Origin: Streptomyces sp. CNQ-509
Lineage (GTDB): Bacteria; Actinomycetota; Actinomycetes; Streptomycetales; Streptomycetaceae
Assembly (NCBI RefSeq): GCF_001011035.1
Contig: NZ_CP011492.1
Coordinates: forward strand, 2,487,501 to 2,551,500
DNA length: 64,000 bases
Direction: 5' to 3'
In this document: positions 24,522 to 31,506 of the stretch, in pieces
How the letters are laid out: every line of letters begins with the position of its first letter
Position numbering within the stretch: position 1 is the stretch's first letter
Notes under the pieces: model-generated
Seen by the model: only the letters and a program-made list of their open reading frames with translations
What the model was told of the DNA's origin: nothing
Database searches by the model: none
Translations under genes and position numbers: made by a program

Positions 24522-25868
24522 TCACCCCCCGCGGCGACGGTTCGCGGGAGAGCCGTCCCTGCGGGGCGCGGAGTCGAGGGCCAGGCGGGCGAGGCGGGCG
24601 ATGAACTCCGTCTGCAGGGCGGTCTGGTCGCGTACGGGGATCCAGCGGGGCCCGAAGTCGGCCGCGTAGCTGCGGCGCCAGCGGGTGAGCAGCGTCTCCG
24701 CCGCGGGACCGAGCGGACGGCCGTCCGTCGCGCGGGCGAGCATCGCCGCCGCCCGCAGCGGCAGCCGCCGGGCGGCCATGCGCAGCGCGAGGGCGCCGCC
24801 CGCGGTCGCCGCGGGCGGCGGGCTGCCCGGCGAGGGCGGCGCGGACCACTGCGCGGCGTTGGTGAAGCAGGCTTCGGTGAGCCAGCCCGCGGCGTCCAGC
24901 AACGGCCCCGGGGCGTCGCCGAGTCCGGTACGGGCCTCGTCCAGCAGCCCCGCCAACCGGTCGGCCTGCGCCCGCAGACGCCCCACGGCCTGTCCCACGA
25001 CCAGCCCCGGCGCCCCGGTGGGCCGGAGGTCGGCGACGCCCTCGACGGCCCAGACGGGCGTCTCGACGACGGCGGTCACCGTGCCGTACCGCAGCGGGTG
25101 GAACCACGTCGAACGGGTCAGCCAGTCGCGGTGCACGACGTTGGCGTCGAGCCCCGCCCCCGCGGCCATGAGGAAGACGCCCGGCCCGGCGCCGGGCATG
25201 TGCAGCGTGTCCACGGGCGCGGCGGCCAGCGGCACGGCGAGGCCGGCGGCGGCGTCCGCGAGCGCCGCGCGGGCGCCCGGCAGGTCGTGGGTGAGCTGCA
25301 CCCAGGCGCCGCCGACATCGTTGGCGTGCAGGGAGAACTGCACCGCCGGGCGCAGCTCGTCCAGCACGGTCAGCAGCGCCCGGGTCTCCGGCAGCGGCGC
25401 GGCCCGGCCGCCCGGCAACGGCAGCCACTCGGGCTGCTGGTCGGCGGCGGGCCGGTAGAAGTGGCGGAGCTGGCGCTCCAGGGTGCCGGGGTGGCGGGTC
25501 CAGGGCTCGGTGTGGCGGGCGCCGTCCGGGTCCAGGCAGAGCAGGAAGTGCCAGGCGGCGTCGCGGTCGTGGCGGCGGTCGCGCGCGCCGGCCCCGCCGC
25601 GCCCGCCGCGTACGGCCCGGTAGGCCAGGTCGGCGACGGCCGCGCCCCCGGCCGGCTCGTTCGGATGCGCGCCGCTGACCACCAGGACGTTCCGGGAGCC
25701 GTGGCCGACGGAGAGCAGCCAGAGCGGCTCCCCCGCGCGGGATTCGCCGATCTGCCGCAGCCGGCAGCGGGACGGATGGCGCCGCGCCAGGTCGCGGGCG
25801 GTCCGGGTGAGGTCGTCCACGGTGGGGTAGCGGTACCGCGCCAGCGCGGGGACGCCGACCGACGTCAC
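24522..25868 (-). CDS. M14-family zinc carboxypeptidase of a possible peptide-modification locus
   Basis: Predicted zinc carboxypeptidase of 448 residues. The M14 zinc ligands are present: H68-P-N-E71 in SGAHPNEPAGG and H181 in FSLHANDVGG. The catalytic glutamate is probably E269 in VTAVVETPVW. There is no signal peptide, so it acts in the cytoplasm, unlike digestive carboxypeptidases. The C-terminal 160 residues are helical and unassigned. GTG 25868 overlaps the TGA of a 23-codon gene (GTGA), so translation is coupled to that peptide; the upstream frame from 25985 has no ribosome site and would run through the peptide gene. A natural reading is that the enzyme trims the peptide or a conjugate of it, but this is inference. 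Confidence 0.82.
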   Translation of the reverse strand: MTSVGVPALARYRYPTVDDLTRTARDLARRHPSRCRLRQIGESRAGEPLWLLSVGHGSRNVLVVSGAHPNEPAGGAAVADLAYRAVRGGRGGAGARDRRHDRDAAWHFLLCLDPDGARHTEPWTRHPGTLERQLRHFYRPAADQQPEWLPLPGGRAAPLPETRALLTVLDELRPAVQFSLHANDVGGAWVQLTHDLPGARAALADAAAGLAVPLAAAPVDTLHMPGAGPGVFLMAAGAGLDANVVHRDWLTRSTWFHPLRYGTVTAVVETPVWAVEGVADLRPTGAPGLVVGQAVGRLRAQADRLAGLLDEARTGLGDAPGPLLDAAGWLTEACFTNAAQWSAPPSPGSPPPAATAGGALALRMAARRLPLRAAAMLARATDGRPLGPAAETLLTRWRRSYAADFGPRWIPVRDQTALQTEFIARLARLALDSAPRRDGSPANRRRGG

Positions 25869-25936
25869 TCGCCGCTGGGGTTGCTGTCGCCTGCCGTCTC
25901 CTTCTTGCCGAGACGACGGATCCTGATCTCCTGCAT
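25865..25936 (-). CDS. 23-residue peptide, candidate precursor peptide
   Basis: ATG 25936 is preceded by GGGAGGGAGG, an excellent ribosome site, and reads a 23-residue peptide beginning MQEIRIRRLGKKE, then TAGDSNPSGE and stop. It is too short for ordinary gene calling. The N-terminal half is basic/amphipathic (IRIRRLGKK) like a leader bound by a clamp domain. The C-terminal half is small, polar and acidic (Thr, Asp, Ser, Asn, Pro, Ser, Gly, Glu) like a core. It has no Cys, so it is not a lanthipeptide, thiopeptide or sactipeptide precursor. It overlaps the M14 peptidase start and is divergent from a ThiF-like enzyme gene. I do not recognise the family. Confidence 0.7.
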   Translation of the reverse strand: MQEIRIRRLGKKETAGDSNPSGE

Positions 25937-25971
25937 TGCGCCTCCCTCCCGCCCTTGTCCACTCTGTGTGC

Positions 25972-26000
25972 TTGAAACGACTCACTCAGTAGTGCACATT
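25972..26000 (+). promoter_or_regulatory. Candidate promoter for the ThiF-like gene
   Basis: TTGAAA (25972-25977) and CACATT (25995-26000) are separated by 17 bp, about 50 bp before the ATG. The -35 is good and the -10 weak. It lies in the 112-bp gap shared with the divergent peptide gene. Confidence 0.35.
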
Positions 26001-26048
26001 GGGCCGGGTCGGTGCAAGGCTTCCTGGCGCATCATCCTGGAGTGGGGT

Positions 26049-27176
26049 ATGGCGGTGGGAGAGTGGGCACGGCCCCGGGTCAAACCGGAGCACCGCGGCT
26101 ATCGCACCGTGGCGGGAAACGTCCGTATCGGCAGCGTGATCTACGGCGTCGGCGCGGAGATCGAGGACCCGCGGGGCTGGGTCTGGACGCTGGTCGAGGC
26201 GGCCGACGGCAGCCGCAGCACGCGCGACATCGTCACCGCCGTGCGCGCCCGGCACGAGGAGATCGAACCCGGCGACGTCACCGCGGCGCTGGAGCGGCTG
26301 GCCGCGGCGGGCTTCCTGGAGGACGCGGCCGCGCCGCTGCCCGCACGGTTCTCGCCGCGGGAGGCCGAGCGCTACAGCCGGGGCGTACCGCTGCTCCGCT
26401 GGATGGACCTGGGCGCCCGCGCCAGCGCGTGGGAGGCGCAACTGCGGCTGAAGGAGGCCCGGGTACTGGTCCTGGGCGTCGGGGGTACGGGAGGCGCGGC
26501 CGCCTGGCACCTGGCCGCCTCCGGCGTCGGCCACCTGCACGTGGTCGACGACGACCGGGTGGAACTGTCCAACCTCAACCGGCAGTTGCTGTACGCGGAG
26601 GCGGACCTGGGGCGGCGGAAGGCCGAGGCGGCGGTGGCCAGGCTCGCCGCCCTCAACCCCGACATCCGCGTCACCGGCGAGGTGCGCCGCATCGCCACCG
26701 CCGCGGAGCTGGCCGCGCTCGTCGTCTCCTCGCCCCCGTACGACGTGTTCGTGCTGGGCGCCGACGGGCCGCCGCAGATACGGCGCTGGGCGAACCGGGC
26801 CTGCCTGGCCGCGGGACTGCCGTGGGTGGACGGCGGCTACAGCGGGCCGCTGGTCACCGCGGGCGTCCACCGGCCCGGTACCGGCGGGTGCTGGGAGTGC
26901 CTGCACGACCAGGCCAGGCAGCGGGCCGACCTCGGCCTCGCCCCCGGGGCGGACGAGCCCGGCACCTCCGCGCACCTGCCGTGGAACCCGGCCAACGCGG
27001 TCACCGCCGGGCTCTCCGGCGCGCTCGTCGCGTACGGCGCCCTGGCCCTGCTGACCGGCATCCCGCCGCTCGAACCCGGCGTCCGCTTCGGGTTCAACCT
27101 GATGGTGCCCGGCGACGAGGTGACCGTCCGGCTGCCCCGCCGCCCCGACTGCCCGGCCTGCGGCGGCCGCGGGTGA
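26049..27176 (+). CDS. ThiF/MoeB/MccB-like E1 adenylating enzyme with N-terminal peptide-binding-like domain
   Basis: Predicted ATP-dependent carboxyl-adenylating enzyme of 375 residues. The E1 domain starts near residue 128: glycine loop VLGVGGTGG (141-149), ATP-binding VVDDDRVELSNLNRQLL (165-181), LGADG (237-241), and a zinc tetrad C281-x2-C284 and C368-x2-C371. Residues about 15-95 (RTVAGNVRIGSVIYGVG, TLVEAADGSRSTRDIVTAV, VTAALERLAAAGFL) look like the small winged-helix/PqqD-type recognition element found in RiPP enzymes and at the N-terminus of MccB. ATG 26049 has GGAG at proper spacing. It is divergent from a 23-residue peptide gene and M14 peptidase. No ThiS/MoaD-like carrier protein (ending GG) is nearby, which argues against ordinary sulfur-transfer roles. 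Confidence 0.85.
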   Translation: MAVGEWARPRVKPEHRGYRTVAGNVRIGSVIYGVGAEIEDPRGWVWTLVEAADGSRSTRDIVTAVRARHEEIEPGDVTAALERLAAAGFLEDAAAPLPARFSPREAERYSRGVPLLRWMDLGARASAWEAQLRLKEARVLVLGVGGTGGAAAWHLAASGVGHLHVVDDDRVELSNLNRQLLYAEADLGRRKAEAAVARLAALNPDIRVTGEVRRIATAAELAALVVSSPPYDVFVLGADGPPQIRRWANRACLAAGLPWVDGGYSGPLVTAGVHRPGTGGCWECLHDQARQRADLGLAPGADEPGTSAHLPWNPANAVTAGLSGALVAYGALALLTGIPPLEPGVRFGFNLMVPGDEVTVRLPRRPDCPACGGRG

Positions 27177-27183
27177 GACACGA

Positions 27184-27211
27184 CGGCGGCCGGCCTCACG
27201 GCCGGCCGCCG
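27184..27211. terminator. Bidirectional terminator hairpin
   Basis: CGGCGGCCGGCC, TCAC loop, GGCCGGCCGCCG: a perfect 12-bp stem between the convergent ThiF-like and glmS genes. Confidence 0.8.
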
Positions 27212-27224
27212 CCACCGCCCGCGC

Positions 27225-29039
27225 CTACTCCACCGTCACCGACTTCGCCAGGTTCCGCGGCTTGTCGATGTCGCGGCCCAGCTCCAGCGCCGTGTGGTAC
27301 GCGAAGAGCTGGAGCGGGATGCCCATGAGGAGGGGGTCGAGCTCCGGCTCGCTGCGCGGTACCACGATCGTGTGGTCCGCCTTCTCCTGCCGCCGGTGCG
27401 CCACCGCAAGGATGCGGCCCTCGCGCGCCTTGATCTCCTCCAGCGCCGCCCGGTTCTTCTCCAGCAGCTCGTCGTCCGGCACGATCGCCACCGTCGGCAC
27501 CTCGGGCTCGATGAGCGCCAGCGGGCCGTGCTTCAGCTCGGAGGCCGGGTACGCCTCGGCGTGGATGTAGCTGACCTCCTTGAGCTTCAGCGCCGCCTCC
27601 CTGGCCACGGGATACCCGCGGACCCGGCCGATGAACATCATCGACCGGGCGTGCGCGTACTCCTTCGCCAGCGCCCGGATCTCGTCCTCGCCGCGCAGCA
27701 TCTCGGCGATCTGCTCCGGCAGCCGCCGCAGCCCCTCGAGGACGCGGCGGCCGTCGGCGACGGACAGGTCGCGGATGCGGCCGAGGTGGAGCGCGAGCAG
27801 GGCGAAGGCGACGACGGTGTTGGTGAAGCACTTGGTGGACACCACGCAGACCTCCGGGCCCGCGTGCACGTAGATGCCGCCGTCCGTCTCCCGGGCGATG
27901 GCGGAGCCGACGACGTTGACGACGCCGAGGACCCGCGCGCCCTTGCGCTTCAGCTCCTGCACGGCGGCCAGCACGTCGTACGTCTCGCCGGACTGGGAGA
28001 CGGCGACGTAGAGCGTGTCGGGGTCGACGACGGGGTTGCGGTAGCGGAACTCGCTGGCCGGCTCGGCGTCCGCGGGCACCCGCGCCAGCTCCTCGATCAA
28101 CTGCGCGCCGATCATGCCCGCGTGGTACGACGTGCCGCAGCCCAGGATCTTCACGCGCCGCACCGCGCGCGCCTCGCGCGCGTCCAGGTTGAGGCCGCCG
28201 AGGTGGACGGTGGAGAACCGGTCCTCGATGCGCCCGCGCAGCACGCGGTCGACGGCTTCGGCCTGTTCGCAGATCTCCTTGTGCATGTACGTGTCGTGAC
28301 CCGCCATGTCGTACGACTCGGGCGACCACTCCACCGTCTCCGGCGAGGACGAGGTGCGCGAGCCCTCGGTGGTGTACGTGCGGTAGTCGTCGGCCTTGAT
28401 CGTGGCCATCTCGCCGTCTTCGAGGGTGACGACCTGCCGGGTGTGCGAGACCAGCGCGGCGACGTCGGAGGCGACGAACATCTCCCGCTCGCCGATGCCG
28501 AGCACGACGGGCGAGCCGTTGCGGGCGACGACGATGCGGTCGGGGTGGTCGGCGTGCAGCACGGCGATGCCGTACGTGCCCTCCACCAGCAGCATCGTCT
28601 CGCGTACGGCCTCCTCCAGGGTGGCGGCGACGGAGCGGCCGACGAGGTGGGCCAGCACCTCGGTGTCGGTCTCGGAGGTCAGCTCGACGCCGTCGGCGGC
28701 GAGCTTGGCGCGCAGGTCGGCGGCGTTGTCGATGATCCCGTTGTGGACGACGGCGACCTTGCCCGCCTCGTCCAGGTGCGGGTGGGCGTTGGCGTCGCTG
28801 GGGGCGCCGTGGGTGGCCCAGCGGGTGTGCGCGATGCCCGTGGCGCCGGCGAAGCGCTTGGGCAGCCGGGCCTCCAGGTCACGTACCCGGCCCTTGGCCT
28901 TGACCGTCTTCAGCGCGCCGGAGCGGGCGGCGATGGCCACGCCGGCGGAGTCGTAGCCCCGGTACTCCAGCCGCTGGAGCCCTTCGAGCAGCAGCGGCGC
29001 GGCGTCGCGCTTGCCGATGTAACCAACGATTCCGCACAT
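27225..29039 (-). CDS. glmS: Glutamine-fructose-6-phosphate aminotransferase (isomerizing)
   Basis: Makes glucosamine-6-phosphate from fructose-6-phosphate and glutamine for cell-wall amino sugars. The 604 residues contain the Ntn glutaminase (Cys2 in MCGIVGYIG; HTRWATHGAPSDANAHPH) and two SIS domains (LGCGTSYHAGM, AVSQSGETYD, STKCFTNT, KHGPLALIEPEVP), ending DKPRNLAKSVTVE. ATG 29039 follows AGGAAG. No glmS ribozyme is expected or visible in the 38-bp upstream gap. A small unknown gene (29078-29362) lies directly upstream on the same strand, probably in the same operon. Streptomyces carry several glmS copies; this corresponds to the one next to adpA. Confidence 0.96.
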   Translation of the reverse strand: MCGIVGYIGKRDAAPLLLEGLQRLEYRGYDSAGVAIAARSGALKTVKAKGRVRDLEARLPKRFAGATGIAHTRWATHGAPSDANAHPHLDEAGKVAVVHNGIIDNAADLRAKLAADGVELTSETDTEVLAHLVGRSVAATLEEAVRETMLLVEGTYGIAVLHADHPDRIVVARNGSPVVLGIGEREMFVASDVAALVSHTRQVVTLEDGEMATIKADDYRTYTTEGSRTSSSPETVEWSPESYDMAGHDTYMHKEICEQAEAVDRVLRGRIEDRFSTVHLGGLNLDAREARAVRRVKILGCGTSYHAGMIGAQLIEELARVPADAEPASEFRYRNPVVDPDTLYVAVSQSGETYDVLAAVQELKRKGARVLGVVNVVGSAIARETDGGIYVHAGPEVCVVSTKCFTNTVVAFALLALHLGRIRDLSVADGRRVLEGLRRLPEQIAEMLRGEDEIRALAKEYAHARSMMFIGRVRGYPVAREAALKLKEVSYIHAEAYPASELKHGPLALIEPEVPTVAIVPDDELLEKNRAALEEIKAREGRILAVAHRRQEKADHTIVVPRSEPELDPLLMGIPLQLFAYHTALELGRDIDKPRNLAKSVTVE

Positions 29040-29077
29040 ATCGTTCGCTTCCTGTCGGGAGAGGGTGAGGGTGGGGG

Positions 29078-29362
29078 CTAGCCGTAGACGAGGCGGCGCA
29101 GCTGGCGCCGGGTCAGTTCGGGCGGGGCGACCGCGCGGTGCGCCAGCTCGCGGGCGATCCGGTCGAAGATCTCGTCGTTCACCAGGCCGGCCGCCTGCAG
29201 CTCGCGGTGGCGGCGGCGGACGAACGCGGGCGTCGTCTCGTCGAAGTAGGCCAGGACGTCCTGCACGACCCGCGCGGCTTCGCCGCGGCTGAGCGGCGCG
29301 CTGCGTGTCAGGTGGTCGATGAGGTCGTCGTGCACCCGTCGATACTGCTTGATGATCTTCAC
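29078..29362 (-). CDS. Small conserved-looking protein upstream of glmS
   Basis: 94 residues, helical, rich in Arg and Glu (LIDHLTRSAPLSRGEAARVV, FVRRRHRELQAAG), ending LRRLVYG. GTG 29362 is used; a start at the later GTG (VHDDLIDHL) is possible. No membrane segment or known motif. Codon use is normal for the window and it sits 38 bp upstream of glmS, so it is probably cotranscribed with it. I do not know the function. Confidence 0.72.
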   Translation of the reverse strand: MKIIKQYRRVHDDLIDHLTRSAPLSRGEAARVVQDVLAYFDETTPAFVRRRHRELQAAGLVNDEIFDRIARELAHRAVAPPELTRRQLRRLVYG

Positions 29363-29416
29363 TTCCGCAAGAAATCTGCCCGGAATCGGGCAGGAATTCT
29401 TCCTTCCCCTCGTCAG

Positions 29417-29432
29417 AATGGTCTACACCCTT
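29417..29432. promoter_or_regulatory. DasR-type (dre) operator
   Basis: AATGGTCTACACCCTT matches the dre consensus (A/C)TGGTCTAGACCA(G/C)T at most positions. It lies 77 bp upstream of the hexosaminidase start, and its end touches a possible -35 (TTGACC, 29431-29436). DasR is released by glucosamine-6-phosphate, the GlmS product. Confidence 0.7.
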
Positions 29433-29508
29433 GACCGGTGCGGACACCGGCGGTACGTCTGGGAATGTCCATGTCATGCGCACGATCCGCAGCCCCGAAG
29501 GGACCACT

Positions 29509-31149
29509 GTGAGAGGTCACCGCCTGAGGATTCCCCCGCACCGCTCCCCGCGCTCCCTCGCGCGCCTGGGGGTCGCGCTGCTGCTCACCGTCGCCGCCGG
29601 CGCCGGCGCCGGCGGCGCGGCGGCGCCCGGCACGGCGGACGGCGGGCGGCGGGCCGCCGCGCCGGCCGCCCTGGACTCCGTCATCCCCGCCCCCGCCGCC
29701 GTCGCGCCCGGCGGCAGCCCGTACGAGATCACCGCCGATACCGCCATCCGGGTGCCGGCCGGCAGCTCGGCCGCCGCCGCGTCCGCCCGGGGCGCGGGCG
29801 AGTACCTGGCCGGCGTGCTCCGCCCCTCGACCGGCTTCGAGCTGCCCGTCGGCAGCAAGTCGGGCGACGTGGAGCTGCGGCTGAGCGCCAAGCTGAAGAC
29901 GGCCGTCGGCACCGAGGGCTACGAGCTGACCTCCGGCGCCGACGGCGTGCTGATCTCCGCCGCCGCCCCCGCCGGGCTCTTCCACGGCGTCCAGACCCTG
30001 CGCCAGTTGCTGCCGCCCGCCGTGGAGGCGGACACCCGGCAGGACGGGCCGTGGCCGGTGGCCGGCGGGCGGATCACCGACGAGCCGCGGTTCGCGTACC
30101 GCAGCGCGATGCTCGACGTGGCGCGGCACTTCTTCACCGTCGAGCAGGTCAAGCGCTACATCGACCAGCTCGCGCTCTACAAGTACAACACCCTGCACCT
30201 GCACCTCACCGACGACCAGGGCTGGCGGCTGGCGATCGACTCGTGGCCGAACCTGGCGGAGTACGGCGGCAGTACGCAGGTCGGCGGCGGCCCCGGCGGC
30301 TACTACACCAAGGACCAGTACCGCGAGCTGGTCGCGTACGCCGCCAGCCGGCACATGACCGTCGTGCCCGAGGTCGACATGCCGGGCCACACCAACGCCG
30401 CCCTCGCCTCGTACGCCGAACTGAACTGCGACGGCGTCGCCCCGCCGCTCTACACCGGCACGAGCGTCGGCTTCAGCTCGCTCTGCGTGCCGAAGGAGGT
30501 CACGTACGACTTCGTGGACGACGTCATCCGCGAGCTGGCCGAGCTGACGCCCGGCAGGTACCTCCACATCGGCGGCGACGAGGCCCACTCCACACCGCAC
30601 GACGAGTACGTCGCCTTCATGGAGCGGGCGCAGGCGATCGTCGCCGGGTACGGCAAGACGGTCGTCGGCTGGCACCAGATCACCGCGAGCCCCGCCGAGG
30701 GCACCGTCGCGCAGTACTGGGGCACCACCGACGGCGAGCAGGAGGTCATCGACGCGGCCAAGGCGGGGACGCCGCTGGTGCTGTCGCCGGCCAACAGGAC
30801 GTATCTGGACATGAAGTACCACGCGCAGACGCCCCTCGGGCTGAGCTGGGCCGGGTACGTGGAGGTGCGGCAGTCCTACGACTGGGACCCCGGCACGTAC
30901 ATGCGCGGCGGCGTGCCCGAGAGCGCGATCCTCGGCGTCGAGGCGCCGTTGTGGTCGGAGACGCTGTCGACCAGCGACCAGATCGAGTTCATGGCCTTCC
31001 CGCGCGCCGCGGGCGCCGCCGAGCTGGGCTGGTCCCCGGCCGCGAAGCTCGGCTGGGACGGCTACCGGGACCGGCTGGTGGCGCAGGGCCCGCGGTGGGA
31101 GGCGATGGGCATCGACTTCTACCGCTCGGCGCAGGTGCCCTGGGAGTGA
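29509..31149 (+). CDS. Secreted beta-N-acetylhexosaminidase (GH20)
   Basis: Extracellular enzyme releasing N-acetylglucosamine from chito-oligosaccharides. The 546-residue precursor from GTG 29509 (GAAGGGA upstream) has a basic n-region, a hydrophobic core (LGVALLLTVAAGAGAGGAAA) and a small-residue cleavage region, so a Sec signal is likely. The GH20b domain follows (about 45-170), then the catalytic barrel with YNTLHLHLTDDQGWR, EVDMPGHTNAAL and the catalytic Asp-Glu pair in HIGGDEAHS. The frame is open from 29431 but that start overlaps the DasR site. Chitin control through DasR fits. It corresponds to the S. coelicolor hexosaminidase gene downstream of the des cluster (from memory). Confidence 0.94.
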   Translation: MRGHRLRIPPHRSPRSLARLGVALLLTVAAGAGAGGAAAPGTADGGRRAAAPAALDSVIPAPAAVAPGGSPYEITADTAIRVPAGSSAAAASARGAGEYLAGVLRPSTGFELPVGSKSGDVELRLSAKLKTAVGTEGYELTSGADGVLISAAAPAGLFHGVQTLRQLLPPAVEADTRQDGPWPVAGGRITDEPRFAYRSAMLDVARHFFTVEQVKRYIDQLALYKYNTLHLHLTDDQGWRLAIDSWPNLAEYGGSTQVGGGPGGYYTKDQYRELVAYAASRHMTVVPEVDMPGHTNAALASYAELNCDGVAPPLYTGTSVGFSSLCVPKEVTYDFVDDVIRELAELTPGRYLHIGGDEAHSTPHDEYVAFMERAQAIVAGYGKTVVGWHQITASPAEGTVAQYWGTTDGEQEVIDAAKAGTPLVLSPANRTYLDMKYHAQTPLGLSWAGYVEVRQSYDWDPGTYMRGGVPESAILGVEAPLWSETLSTSDQIEFMAFPRAAGAAELGWSPAAKLGWDGYRDRLVAQGPRWEAMGIDFYRSAQVPWE

Positions 31150-31506
31150 CCCCGGCGCCGCCGGGACCGGGGGGCACGGGCCCGCCTCCCCCCGGCGGCT
31201 GCCGGTCCGCGGCGAGGCCGCGGAGCCCGCTGAGGGGAGGCGGTGGGGGGACGGCCCGCACCGCTCGGCACGGCTGGAGACCACCGCCTCCGCGCCGTCC
31301 CGAGGAACGCTACGCACGCTAGTGGCCCCGACTCGGGCAAAAATCGCAACACGGGCGCCGGGCACGAGCCTTAAGACTCTCTTGAGGAACGCATCGGAAG
31401 CACTTAATCCGTGCGCCGCCGGGGCGGGAGCACCCCGCCGCGGCGGCGCACGGACGGTCGTTCAGGTGCGGATGCCGCTCAGGTGCGGCACCTCGGGTAC
31501 GGCGGC
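31150..31506. other. Convergent intergenic region, hexosaminidase / GH9
   Basis: 357 bp between converging genes. It holds the large hairpin at 31183-31242 and otherwise non-coding sequence with an AT-richer patch (about 31335-31410). I see no gene. Confidence 0.6.
31183..31242. terminator. Nested terminator hairpin
   Basis: Outer arms CGCCTCCCC (31183-31191) and GGGGAGGCG (31234-31242) enclose an inner perfect stem TCCGCGGC-GAG-GCCGCGGA (31206-31224). It is located 34 bp after the hexosaminidase stop. Confidence 0.65.

Noticed and set aside
26049..27176. Ordinary MoeB/ThiF for molybdopterin or thiamine
   Set aside because: No sulfur-carrier, rhodanese or thi/moa genes nearby, and the N-terminal clamp-like domain and divergent peptide gene fit peptide modification better. 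It is not excluded.
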